A stretch of DNA of 64,000 nt. Origin: Arthrobacter sp. FW306-07-I (lineage in GTDB: Bacteria > Actinomycetota > Actinomycetes > Actinomycetales > Micrococcaceae). The stretch is taken from the NCBI RefSeq assembly GCF_021800405.1, contig NZ_CP084550.1, forward strand, positions 1,984,001-2,048,000. The letters are read 5' to 3'. Shown piece after piece: positions 1-8,034 of the stretch. Both the position numbers and the translations under genes were made by a program. How positions within the stretch are numbered: position 1 is the stretch's first letter; the number at the start of each line of letters is the position of its first letter. The notes under the pieces were generated by a model. That model was not told where the DNA came from and searched no databases. It worked only from the letters and a program-made list of their open reading frames with translations.

Positions 1-877
1 CTCCTTCCCAGTGGCCTGCGACTTTCCGCTCGTCGGCTTCGGCGGGTCTCTTCTTCAAGGTTGTGGCGTCGGTGACATGCGCCCAGGCTTGCTGACGTGT
101 TCGCGCTCTTGGTGTGCGTTTCGTGCGCCCCCGGCGCAGGTGCCACGCCTGCTGCCTGGTCAGTCCGCCCCGGCCCGGAACGTAAAGGGCTTGGTAGATC
201 GCTTCGTGCGAGATCCGCATCGTTGGATCATCCGGGAACTCGACCGGCAGACGTTTCGCGATCTGCTGAGGGCTCCACCCCCTCACCCATTCGCGGTCCT
301 CCCTATGCGGTTTGTTCTTCCCGTCCCAGACCGGGCCGACCGGCCCCAAACGTTCTCCTCCGCCGGCTCTGACGTGTCCGCTGAGCTTGTCGTTGACGTA
401 ATCGCGGAGGCCCTCGTTCGTGATCAGCTTCGCGGTCTTTGGACGGCGGGCTCGTCGTTCGGCATGCCACTGCGCCGTCGAGGCCTTGTAGTCCAAGCGG
501 TACGTTCTCGTCGACGCGTTCCGACGCAGCTCCCGCGAGATCGTAGAGGGGCTTCGCCCCAGCCGGCGAGCGATCTCCCGCACCCCGCAGTCTTGCGCAC
601 GCCACAGTGCGATGTCCTCACGGTCGTTCGAGGACAGATACCGCCCGGACAGTGTCGGGGCCAGCTGAGGATTCACACCGCCAGCGTGCAGGAACCAGCG
701 ATGCGCCACCGGTTCTGACACGCCTGCCGCAACGCCGGCGTCCCGGGTCTTCGCACCAGAGGCGATCGCGACCCAGAACCGCACCCTGTCCTCGCGCCAA
801 GCCACCGACGGCCGACCCGGCGAAGGGATCTGCCCCCTATACGCCCGTACCTGCTTCTGACGATTGCGAACCGACAT
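1..877 (-). CDS. IS30-family transposase, partial (C-terminus beyond window)
   Basis: Reading leftward from the ATG at 875-877 the frame stays open to the window edge, giving about 292 residues. It would cut and join the ends of its own element. The N-terminal third has a helix-turn-helix (REIARRLGRSPSTISREL) typical of IS30 transposases. The middle has the family-like stretch WSPQQIAKRLP followed by ISHEAIYQALY, and the last visible residues are KVAGHWEG, which in this family directly precede the first catalytic Asp of the DDE domain. The catalytic domain itself is therefore not visible. No frameshift is seen in the visible part, so the gene may be intact and active. Confidence 0.85.
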   Translation of the reverse strand, partial: MSVRNRQKQVRAYRGQIPSPGRPSVAWREDRVRFWVAIASGAKTRDAGVAAGVSEPVAHRWFLHAGGVNPQLAPTLSGRYLSSNDREDIALWRAQDCGVREIARRLGRSPSTISRELRRNASTRTYRLDYKASTAQWHAERRARRPKTAKLITNEGLRDYVNDKLSGHVRAGGGERLGPVGPVWDGKNKPHREDREWVRGWSPQQIAKRLPVEFPDDPTMRISHEAIYQALYVPGRGGLTRQQAWHLRRGRTKRTPRARTRQQAWAHVTDATTLKKRPAEADERKVAGHWEG

Positions 878-895
878 CCAACACCTCCGTGACCA

Positions 896-923
896 GGTGT
901 TGCTTCGACCGGTTGAATACGCC
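896..923. repeat. Putative terminal end (IR) of the IS30-family element
   Basis: The 28 bases begin GGTGTTGC, contain GACCGGTTGAA and end just where IS3-type coding sequence resumes. They lie immediately upstream of the IS30 transposase start and look like an outward terminal inverted repeat that also carries the promoter. The partner repeat is outside the window, so this is inferred from position only. Confidence 0.5.
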
Positions 924-1211
924 CAGTTCCGGTCACGCCGGTTCGTCGAATCACTCCGGCACCACGGGCTCACCGGATCGATGGGCAGGGTCGGTGCGTG
1001 CGCGGACAACGCTGCGATGGAATCGTTCTTCTCGCTGCTGCAGAAGAACGTCCTGGACCGTCAGCGGTGGCTCACCAGGCAGGAACTCCGGCTCGCCATC
1101 ACGACCTGGATCGAGCGAACCTACCACCGCCGGCGAAGGCAAAGACGGCTGGGCAAACTCACGCCCATCGAATATGAAACAATCAACCGGACCGCGCTCA
1201 CAGCGGCCTAA
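924..1211 (+). pseudogene. IS3-family transposase OrfB, 3' fragment interrupted by IS30
   Basis: About 95 codons encode the C-terminal part of an IS3-type integrase-like transposase: QFRSRRF, then GSMGRVGACADNAAMESFF, which holds the last catalytic Glu of the DDE triad, and the ERTYHRRRRQRRLGKLTPIEYE tail typical of OrfB (shown here only as its landmarks HRRRRQRR and TPIEYE). The conserved HSDxGS segment with the second catalytic Asp, expected directly before QFRS, is missing because the IS30 end joins here. The stop is TAA at 1209-1211, and a short GGGGCAGTCC-like end follows near 1232-1242. The protein cannot be functional. Confidence 0.8.
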
Positions 1212-1282
1212 GACCCCAAGTCAACAAAAGCCGGGGCAGTCCCGACCCTATGTTTTGTGGGCTCAACGGAACTGGCTGGTGG

Positions 1283-1497
1283 TTACGTGCCCAGCCATGG
1301 CCCGGCCGGCACTCGGTCGCGCCGGACGAACTGCCAGTCCACCTTGTCGGACTCACCGTTGATGTCGCTGAGCCCCAGGCGGCCGATAAGTGCCGGTGAG
1401 AGGTCCATACCAGCACGCCGAAATCTTTTTTAGCGGGGCGGACGTTGTCGGAGCCAAACACGTATTTCTTGTCGTGGTACTGTCCGGGCCCCGGCAT
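1283..1497 (-). pseudogene. Remnant of a small protein with a double-psi beta-barrel-like C-terminus
   Basis: Two minus-strand frames join into one sensible protein. The first starts at the ATG of 1497 (YHDKKYVFGSDNVRPAKKDF). After a one-base shift at the A6/T6 run 1426-1431 the second continues GMDLSPALIGRLGLSD and VDWQFVRRDRVPAGPW to a TAA at 1283-1285. The MDLSPAL...LGL...VDWQFV pattern resembles the end of RlpA/expansin-like double-psi beta-barrels, but this is my inference from pattern alone. It lies in decayed DNA next to IS elements. It is either a frameshifted fragment or a sequencing slip in a homopolymer. Confidence 0.4.
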
Positions 1498-1847
1498 CTT
1501 CTATCTGGCCGTAGCATTCCTGTTTCCCTTTACGAATCGTGCGGCCTGGAGTGCACACCGAGCGACCGGCTTACAGGCGCGGGTCGGATCGCTGCTGACA
1601 GGGGACGCATATGCTGCACCTATGCGTGAAGTGATTCGAGTGCGAAGCTCGTCGACCGCGTTGTTATGGAACTTGAGGCTCTCCAGAACCTTTTCTTTAG
1701 TGAGTCCTAAATGATTTCGGCCCGTGGAACCCTGACGCGCCGTACGGCTATTCACCTGCAGATACTCAGGAATTGGCGTTCCGCGGAAATGTTTTGGGAG
1801 CTCATGTGGGCCTTCAACGTCGCCAGATCGGAGTAGGCGGGAGATAG
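1498..1847. other. Stretch without a convincing gene
   Basis: This interval is less GC-rich than its surroundings. A minus-strand open frame at 1501-1755 (84 codons) begins with a helix-like LTKEKVLESLKFHNNAVDEL segment but continues with low-plausibility sequence and lacks a clear ribosome site. I do not call it. No RNA gene was recognised. Confidence 0.3.
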
Positions 1848-2164
1848 CGTCTTGGTGGCTGCAAGGGAGGTGTCTTGGTCGATGGACGCTCGCGCGGTTC
1901 AGGTCTCGGTAGGCGTGTGATACGAAACGTCCAAAAGGCGGCGCCGGTGAAAGCGGCGTGGACTTTGGCTTTCTCGCGTGCCGATGGGAGGTTGTGCCCT
2001 TTTATGAGTCGGCGGGGTGGGTTCAGGTCGATGCCACGGAACGGTGCTTGTCTCGTCTGGATCAGAAATTCGTCGTGTCTGAGGGCGGGCCAAACTTTAT
2101 CTGTTCCGCCAACCACGGTGCCAGCGAGTGGCCGGAAGGTGACATTGATCTTCGGGGTACGTAA
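1848..2164 (+). pseudogene. GNAT-family N-acetyltransferase remnant, frameshifted and N-terminally truncated
   Basis: The fragment reads VDGRSRGSGLGRRVIRNVQKAA in one frame (the RGSGLG is the acetyl-CoA-binding motif A of GNAT enzymes). It then continues one frame over as ESGVDFGFLACRWEVVPFYES to the family-like end EWPEGDIDLRGT at 2164. The shift lies between about 1935 and 1950. A stop lies in frame at 1845-1847, so the N-terminal half is lost or further shifted. The original substrate cannot be told. Together with the neighbouring remnants it marks a decaying stretch between the IS elements and the FUSC gene. Confidence 0.6.
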
Positions 2165-2289
2165 CGGATTTGTCCTGGATGCTGAAGTGACTGATACGGG
2201 CAGTGTCGTGGGTTCCTGCACGACATCGAGGCCGAGAAAAGGCCCACCCGGAACCAGCTCCGACAGGCTGAACCATGAATGGTCCGCCC

Positions 2290-3441
2290 TCAATCACCTG
2301 AGGCGGACCTTTCGTGCTTATTTTGAGCACCGATTATGGGCGCCTTGTCGGTGCTAAATCGTTGCCCCCTCTGCGCGTGGTCAACCAGATGATCGCGCCG
2401 TGGGGTCCGGCTCGTAGCAGTGCGTCTTTCGTGGGTTATGACAGTGGCTGCCAGGGCGATGGTGAGGCCAATGACGGTCTCGAGGGCGCGCTCAGTCAGG
2501 AGGGTGCCGATCGGGGCTGGCAGCATGAGATCCCCGAGCAGAAGGGCCATCGGGGTGAAGAAGACCAGGCCGAGGCTGTAGTTGCGCCCGGTGGTCAGCT
2601 CGGTGCACGCCTGGAGCACGGCGATCACGATGATCGCGGCATAGCTGCTCGGGTGGGCGGCCAGGACGAGGGCTGCGACGCCGAGGCCGGCGGCGGTGCC
2701 TATCACCCGCTGGGCGGCGCGCGTGAGGCGGGCGTGCAGGTCCGGTGCGGACATGGGGACGGATGCCGTGACGAAAGACCAGTAGGGGTGGCCTATGCCG
2801 CTGGTCGCGACGGCGAGGCCGGCGGCGGCGATACCGAGCAGATAGCGGGCGGCGTGGCGGCCAACAGGGTCGGACGGGCGTAGGCCGCGCCACGACAGCC
2901 GATACCGCACCGGGTCGCCGCCGTCGCGGGCTGTGCGACCCGGGAGGGCGAGGAGCAGCGCGAAGACGGCCGCCCCAGTCGCAGCGAGGGCGGCTGCGGG
3001 CACCGTGCTCAGCGCGATCGGGACCGTGGCCGAGGCTGTGAGGGCGAAGACCGGGTTGAGGGCTCCGGCCGGATGCCATCGGCCCAGCTCGGCTAGCACT
3101 ACCGCGACGCCGGCCCAGACGGCCGCGACCGGCACTAGCAGCCAGAGCCGGAACGGGACGGTCGCCACCAGGGCGCCGACGACGACGCCGACTACCAGCA
3201 CCACGCCCGCCTGCGCCTGCATGGCCAGGCGTACCCGAGCCGGCTCGTGTCGGCCGTACAGGGCGGTGAAGGCACCGATCGCCGCATACAGCAGCAAGTC
3301 GACGCGACCGGACGCCAAGCAAGCCACCAGCGGCACGAAGATCGCCAGGCTTGCACGCAGGGCGGTCCAATGCGCGCCGGCATGCGGGCCCAGGTCGAAG
3401 ACTGCCGCCCACCAGGACCGTGTGGGGGTGACGTGGGGCAT
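2290..3441 (-). CDS. FUSC-family inner-membrane transporter (aromatic acid exporter type)
   Basis: The 383-residue integral membrane protein has two hydrophobic blocks (roughly residues 20-145 and 200-335) with short basic connections, as in FUSC/fusaric-acid-resistance proteins. Members export aromatic carboxylic acids or xenobiotics, or act as one half of such exporters. The start at 3441 is chosen because AAGG lies seven bases before it and because it begins with the typical W-rich N-terminus; an upstream in-frame ATG at 3480 would run into the operator. It is divergent from a MarR regulator with a dyad between them, which suggests induction by a phenolic or aromatic ligand. The exact substrate is unknown. 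Confidence 0.75.
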   Translation of the reverse strand: MPHVTPTRSWWAAVFDLGPHAGAHWTALRASLAIFVPLVACLASGRVDLLLYAAIGAFTALYGRHEPARVRLAMQAQAGVVLVVGVVVGALVATVPFRLWLLVPVAAVWAGVAVVLAELGRWHPAGALNPVFALTASATVPIALSTVPAAALAATGAAVFALLLALPGRTARDGGDPVRYRLSWRGLRPSDPVGRHAARYLLGIAAAGLAVATSGIGHPYWSFVTASVPMSAPDLHARLTRAAQRVIGTAAGLGVAALVLAAHPSSYAAIIVIAVLQACTELTTGRNYSLGLVFFTPMALLLGDLMLPAPIGTLLTERALETVIGLTIALAATVITHERRTATSRTPRRDHLVDHAQRGQRFSTDKAPIIGAQNKHERSASGD

Positions 3442-3470
3442 TTCAACCTTCCGAGATATTACAGAAATGA

Positions 3471-3503
3471 AGTAGTTCAAGGTTACTACACATCTGAACT
3501 ACT
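3471..3503. promoter_or_regulatory. Inverted repeat, likely operator of the divergent MarR/FUSC pair
   Basis: AGTAGTTCA at 3471-3479 is exactly complementary to TGAACTACT at 3495-3503, with a 15-bp spacer. A smaller nested dyad, GTAGT...ACTAC, lies inside it. It sits between the two divergent starts (3441 and 3550), where MarR proteins usually bind and autoregulate. Direct binding is inferred. Confidence 0.6.
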
Positions 3504-3549
3504 CTTGTGGTTGGTAAAGGTTGACGGCGACAGGGGCGGGAGGAGCCAG

Positions 3550-4125
3550 ATGGATCAGGACGCAGAGGTACTGCCCGCTCGTGACGACACCGTGGACCGG
3601 ATGCAGCGTGAGTGGGCCCGGCTGCGCCCGGACCTGAACTTCTCAAGCCTCGGGGTGATCCACCGCCTGCTGCGCGCTTCCCGCCTCATCCTCGAAGCCA
3701 GCGACGCCTTCCTCGCAGACTACGGGCTCACCCGCGGCGAGCTGGATGTGCTCTCAGCGCTGCGCCGTACGGACGAACCTCTGAACCCAACGACACTCGC
3801 CCAGACGCTGCTGGTCCCGCGCTCCGCGATAACCATGCGGCTGAACTCCCTACAGGCTCGGGGACTGCTGAGCCGGACGGCGAACCCAGCCGACGGCCGC
3901 TCGTCCCTGCTCATCCTCACCGACACTGGCGCCGCGCTCGTGGACGAGGTGATTCCCGCCCAGCTCGCCCTCGAAGATGCCCTGCTCGCCGAAGCCCCGG
4001 CCTGGGTCGTCGAGGGCTTGGTCGATCCACTGCGGGCACTGACCTCCGTATGGGAGCAAGAACGCGGCCGCCAAACCGGGCCCACCAAGGGCCGGCGGAA
4101 CGGCACGCTCGAGCCCTCCGGATGA
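3550..4125 (+). CDS. MarR-family transcriptional regulator
   Basis: The 191-residue protein carries a winged helix-turn-helix at about residues 60-120 (TRGELDVLSALRRT, then PRSAITMRLNSLQARGL) and a wing with the MarR-type D-G-R sequence (NPADGRSS). It has flanking dimerisation helices. The ATG at 3550 follows GGGAGGAG at good spacing. It is transcribed away from the FUSC transporter gene, and a 9-bp-arm inverted repeat separates them. It is therefore likely to repress that exporter and itself until an aromatic ligand binds. The ligand is not deducible. Confidence 0.85.
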   Translation: MDQDAEVLPARDDTVDRMQREWARLRPDLNFSSLGVIHRLLRASRLILEASDAFLADYGLTRGELDVLSALRRTDEPLNPTTLAQTLLVPRSAITMRLNSLQARGLLSRTANPADGRSSLLILTDTGAALVDEVIPAQLALEDALLAEAPAWVVEGLVDPLRALTSVWEQERGRQTGPTKGRRNGTLEPSG

Positions 4126-4491
4126 GCCGGAGCAGCGTGCGCTTTGGGTGAGCATCAGCCAACGCGCTTCGGCACATCTTGATTTGTGGCCATATGAGAT
4201 AGGCAATTTGAGAGCGACCCAGCGACCCGAACTGGCGATTGTCCTCCAAAAGGGGGTGTGGACCGTGTCCACCACACATAGATGAAGTACTGCGGAAAGT
4301 GTCAGAAAAGGTGGAAAGCGTCCCCAACCTGACGTGCGTACACGAAGAATGACATCAGGTTGGGGCGGGGTCGCCTTTCCCTATCTGAAAAACACCTCGG
4401 ACTAGCTGCATCTCAGCGGCCGCCAGTGCGCCTGCCACCGCTGCAAGCGGCCCGAAGGGGACGCACCTCGCCAGGAACCGCGGCATGGAAG
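4126..4491. other. Intergenic stretch between convergent genes, holds a long-stem hairpin
   Basis: No coding sequence is convincing here. The interval separates the convergent MarR and E1-like genes. Its only notable structure is the inverted repeat at 4322-4365, annotated separately. Confidence 0.5.
4322..4365. terminator. 11-bp inverted repeat between convergent genes, possible bidirectional terminator
   Basis: CCCCAACCTGA at 4322-4332 pairs perfectly with TCAGGTTGGGG at 4355-4365 across a 22-base loop. There is no clear T-run, so termination is only inferred from its place between two convergent genes. Confidence 0.4.
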
Positions 4492-6837
4492 TTATCGGAC
4501 CATGTTCAGTGCCGCGTTGAGAATCGACTCTTCGTCAATGCCGTGGATTCGGTAGGCGTCCTCGAGGCTGGAGGACTGGCCAAAGTCCTTGACTCCCAGG
4601 AATGCGGTGCGGTCCCCGCGGGCTCCGGCAAGGAACGAGAGTGTGTGAGGGTGTCCATCCTGTACCGTGACGAGCGGGCGGGGTGCGTGCCGCGGAAAGA
4701 GGATGTCGATGATGTGCCCGGCTCCGCTGTTGAGCGCGTTGCGTTGTTGCAGGGATTCAAAGACCAGGTCCGGGCTGGTCAGGCAGACGACGCCGGCGGT
4801 TATGCCTAGTTCCTTCAGCCGCGCGGCGGCTCCAAGGACCTCGGGCATCAGGGCCCCGACGCCGACTAGGGTGACCTTGTCCTCTTCCGGGTTGTGGTCG
4901 GTCAGGCGGTAGCCACCCGCTACCGCCTGCCTACGCCGCCGCTCCAGCAGGGCGACGTCGGTCGGCAGATTCGCCAGGGTTTGGTTCAGCGGCCGGGTGG
5001 AAAGCCGGAAGTAGGCCGAGCGTCCGGCGGGGCAGCCGATCCGGCTCATGGCTTTGAGCAGGCACCATTCGAGGTCCTGGGCGAAGGCCGGTTCCCAAGC
5101 GGTGCATTCGGGCTGTTCCAGACCAATGGAGGGGGTGGTGATGGACTGGTGGGCGCCGCCCTCTGGGGCCAGGGTGACTCCGGAGGGTGTTCCGATCAGG
5201 ATGGATTGACCGCCGGCGTACATGCCGAAGGACCAAGGTTCCAGCGCCCGGGCCACGAACGGGTCATACATGGTGGCGATGGGGATCAGTGGCTGGCCCC
5301 AACGGCTCCAGGTCGTCCCAAGTTCGGCGGCCAGGCCGACGAGGTTGGTCTCGGCGATGCCTAGCTCGATGTGCTGGCCGGCCGGATTCTCCACCCAGCG
5401 CAGGACCCGGTCGCGGTCGTCGGCGAACCAGTCGTGGCGTTCGCCGACCGACCAGACGCCGGTCTTGTTGATCCAACCGCCCAGATTGGTGGAGGCGGCG
5501 ACGTCGGGGCTGCAGGTGACCACCCGGCGGGCCACTTCCGGTGAGGCCCGCGTCAGGTCAGAGAGGAACCGTCCAAGGGCAGCCTGGCTGGAGATTCTGT
5601 CGCCGTAGCCCCATGGCAGCGACTCCGGGATGGAGACGGCGGGGGCTTCCGGCAGGGGAGCGCGTTCCATACGGGCGGCTGCCTGCATGCACGTTGCGTA
5701 TTCCGGGGTTCCGGGGTTGAACCTGTGCCACGGATCGTCCAGTATCATGTCTGAATTGGCCGCCAGTACCTGCATCTGTTCCTGGTTCAGCAGGGCTGAG
5801 TGGTTGTTCGGATGCCCTTCGGTGGCCAGGCCCCGACCTTTGATGGTGTAGGCGAAGATGACGGTGGGGCGGGTCGGGTCCACTTGCCGGTAGGTTTCCA
5901 GCAGCAGGCCGATGTCGTGGCCGCCGAGGTCCCGTATGGCGGCCGCGTGTTCCTGGGGCGTCAGTGCGCGCAGGAGTCCTTCCATCGCCGGGGTCGAGCC
6001 ACTGGTGCAGAGCCGGTCGTAAACCTCTCGGCTGTCCGAGCGCAGCATCCGCTGATATTCCTCATTGGGCATGGTCTCCAGCCGGGTCCGCAGATCACCG
6101 CCACCCGGCCTGCTGAAGAGTTCCTGCGCGCGGGTTCCCCACTTGCGGGTAATAACCTGCCAGCCGGCGGCTTGGAACATGCCCTGCAGCCGTTGGATCT
6201 GCGAGTCGGGCACCACGCGGTCCAGGGACTGCCGGTTTAGGTCCACGATCCACAACAGCTCGCCCAGCTTTGCCACGGTTGGATCCGCCACCGCCTCCCA
6301 GATGGCGCCTTCGTCCAGCTCGGCGTCGCCCAGGAGTCCGATGAAGCGTCCGGACTGACGGGATTCTGCGTACCGGTCACGCACGAAGCGGTGGGCCATG
6401 GCGGCCCAGATCGTGGCCGTGGCCCCGATGCCGACACTGCCGGTGGAGAAGTCCACGGTGTCGGGGTCCTTGGACCGGCTGGGATAGCTTTGTAGGCCGC
6501 CCTTTTCCCGCAGGGTGCCGAGCTTGGCCTCGTCCAGTTCACCCAGCAGGTAGTTGATCGCATGCAGGACCGGGGAGGCATGGGGCTTGACGGACACCCT
6601 GTCCGCCGACGTCAGTTCGGAGAACCAGAGAGAAGTCATGATCTCCACCATGGAGGCACTTGAGGCCTGGTGGCCCCCGACCTTGACGCCGCTGGTGTTG
6701 GGTCGGCCTCGGTTGGCCCGGTCAACGATCGCAGCAGCGGTCCACCGCACGCGTTGGGCAATCTTTTCAAGGCTTGCCTGCTCAGCTCCGGATAAGCCGG
6801 AGGGCCAGAACGCAGTCTGCGTGTCTTCCGCCGTCAT
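4492..6837 (-). CDS. Pyruvate dehydrogenase E1 / transketolase-like ThDP enzyme, stand-alone
   Basis: The 781-residue protein has the layout of homodimeric AceE-type 2-oxoacid dehydrogenase E1. An N-terminal ThDP domain has GHQASSAS (residues 55-62) and the cofactor motif GDAELDEG (170-177) with LWIVDLNRQSLD further on. A pyrimidine domain follows (ELGIAETNLVGLA) and then a transketolase C-domain. It is about 100 residues shorter than usual AceE (about 890), and no E2 or E3 gene is adjacent. It could decarboxylate a 2-oxoacid or act as a transketolase-like carboligase. The start at 6837 is supported by AGGAG. It is divergent from a TetR gene with strong dyads between, so it is probably inducible. 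The substrate is unknown. Confidence 0.75.
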   Translation of the reverse strand: MTAEDTQTAFWPSGLSGAEQASLEKIAQRVRWTAAAIVDRANRGRPNTSGVKVGGHQASSASMVEIMTSLWFSELTSADRVSVKPHASPVLHAINYLLGELDEAKLGTLREKGGLQSYPSRSKDPDTVDFSTGSVGIGATATIWAAMAHRFVRDRYAESRQSGRFIGLLGDAELDEGAIWEAVADPTVAKLGELLWIVDLNRQSLDRVVPDSQIQRLQGMFQAAGWQVITRKWGTRAQELFSRPGGGDLRTRLETMPNEEYQRMLRSDSREVYDRLCTSGSTPAMEGLLRALTPQEHAAAIRDLGGHDIGLLLETYRQVDPTRPTVIFAYTIKGRGLATEGHPNNHSALLNQEQMQVLAANSDMILDDPWHRFNPGTPEYATCMQAAARMERAPLPEAPAVSIPESLPWGYGDRISSQAALGRFLSDLTRASPEVARRVVTCSPDVAASTNLGGWINKTGVWSVGERHDWFADDRDRVLRWVENPAGQHIELGIAETNLVGLAAELGTTWSRWGQPLIPIATMYDPFVARALEPWSFGMYAGGQSILIGTPSGVTLAPEGGAHQSITTPSIGLEQPECTAWEPAFAQDLEWCLLKAMSRIGCPAGRSAYFRLSTRPLNQTLANLPTDVALLERRRRQAVAGGYRLTDHNPEEDKVTLVGVGALMPEVLGAAARLKELGITAGVVCLTSPDLVFESLQQRNALNSGAGHIIDILFPRHAPRPLVTVQDGHPHTLSFLAGARGDRTAFLGVKDFGQSSSLEDAYRIHGIDEESILNAALNMVR

Positions 6838-6955
6838 GATGTAACTCCTAAATGATCTAAGCGTTCACCGCTGAATGCTTATCCCGATGTGCGCCCGCCT
6901 GGTCGCCTCGTATAGCGCGGCCAGACGGACTAGGTTGTACCCGCCGTTGCAGATA

Positions 6956-7008
6956 AGAAGAACTTCTCAAATCCTAACCAAAACTTCTAGAAAAGAGAAG
7001 TTCTTCTC
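6956..7008. promoter_or_regulatory. Cluster of GAAG/CTTC dyads, likely TetR operator
   Basis: AGAAGAACTTCTC at 6956-6968 and GAGAAGTTCTTCTC at 6995-7008 are each nearly palindromic and are also inverted copies of each other. A third dyad, TTCTAGAA, lies between them at 6985-6992. The cluster is in the divergent promoter region of the E1-like gene and the TetR gene and ends 26 bases before the TetR start, which fits autoregulated repression. Confidence 0.7.
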
Positions 7009-7034
7009 AGCTGATTCCAAGGTATCTTGGAAAC

Positions 7035-7628
7035 GTGTCCACCCCAGCCAAAGCCCCCCGTTCAGACTCCCTGCATTCCCGGCAAAAGCTTCTGGATGCA
7101 CTGGGACGCCTGCTCGAGCATCAGGGGCTGGATGTCACACTGCCGGAACTGGCCCGCGAAGCGGGCGTTTCCACGGCGACGGCGTACCGGCACTTTAGCG
7201 ATATCGACGAGCTCCGCACCGAGTTCTACAACAGGATTTTTGACCGGGTCATCCGCGCGATGGAGGAGCTGGCCGGAGAGTACACCGGCCTGGACCTTTT
7301 CTATCGGCTCTGTCAGACCTGGGTGGAACTGGAACTTCCGTGGGCCCGGGCTGCGACCTATATCCGCAGTGCCGAAGGAATCCTGGAACGGGTCCGGCGC
7401 GGGGAAGCGCTCAGCTCGGCTTATCACCGAATGGTGAGCGGGGTGCTGGACGAGTTGATAGCCGACGGCGTGATCCCGGCACAGGACACCGACTATGCGG
7501 CGCTGCTGTGGCTGACGATTTTTGATGAGCGGGTCTTCGTTGACCTGCACACAGCCAAGGGCCTGGGCGCGTACGAGATCAGCCACTTGCTCGGAAGGTC
7601 ACTACTGGGAGCCCTCAAACAGAGCTGA
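7035..7628 (+). CDS. TetR-family transcriptional regulator
   Basis: The 197-residue protein has an N-terminal TetR helix-turn-helix at about residues 36-55 (LPELAREAGVSTATAYRHF) followed by helical ligand-binding and dimerisation sequence. It starts with GTG at 7035, with only a weak GGA ribosome site. It is divergent from the stand-alone E1-like enzyme, and the intervening DNA contains repeated GAAGAACTTC-type dyads. It probably represses the E1 gene and itself. The ligand is unknown and may be a 2-oxoacid or CoA metabolite of the pathway served. Confidence 0.85.
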   Translation: MSTPAKAPRSDSLHSRQKLLDALGRLLEHQGLDVTLPELAREAGVSTATAYRHFSDIDELRTEFYNRIFDRVIRAMEELAGEYTGLDLFYRLCQTWVELELPWARAATYIRSAEGILERVRRGEALSSAYHRMVSGVLDELIADGVIPAQDTDYAALLWLTIFDERVFVDLHTAKGLGAYEISHLLGRSLLGALKQS

Positions 7629-8034
7629 CATTCTGGGCGAGGTCCGGGGGGTGCGGCCAAGGGCGGCGGAAGCCGGGAAGGAAGCCGCCGAAGTGGCAAA
7701 AACCCTTGACCTCCGCCCCGGGAATTCGAGGCTTACGCATACCGCGCGGGACAAATCGAAGAACTCCTGTATCGCAAGCTGGAGGACGTCACCTCATCAA
7801 TAGACATACTGATAGCCCTCCACACCCGCGGGGCTCAGTGATTCGACCCATGAAGACCGTTGGCGCCCAGGCAAGAGATCTCAACCCGGAGCACGTCGTG
7901 TCCAAGGTGCCGTGCGCCCGCAAAACTGTCGGCAGGGGATAGGCTTACGGGCGTCCCGGGAGCTTGTTTGAAGTAGCAGGGTTCTTCCTTCAGTTATGTC
8001 CGCCGCTACTACAACGGACTTTACGGCGATCTGC
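7629..8034. other. Non-coding or decayed stretch after the TetR gene
   Basis: No complete gene is visible. On the plus strand, 7720-7842 reads as a helix-rich tail (FEAYAYRAGQIEELLYRK...) ending at TGA but with no start codon or partner upstream. It may be the relic of a gene end, but I cannot name a family. Confidence 0.3.

Larger units (their letters stand above)
1..923 (-). mobile_element. IS30-family insertion sequence, left part outside the window
   Basis: The element consists of a transposase gene reading leftward off the window edge and one terminal end near 896-923. On its outer side the sequence changes abruptly, in the middle of a codon series, to an IS3-family transposase gene, so the boundary is set by the interrupted gene at about 923/924. 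The other end and any target-site duplication lie outside the window. Family assignment rests on the transposase. Confidence 0.8.

Noticed and set aside
1501..1755. Minus-strand 84-codon frame with a helix-like N-terminus
   Set aside because: No ribosome site, implausible second half and location in decayed DNA; kept only as a remark.
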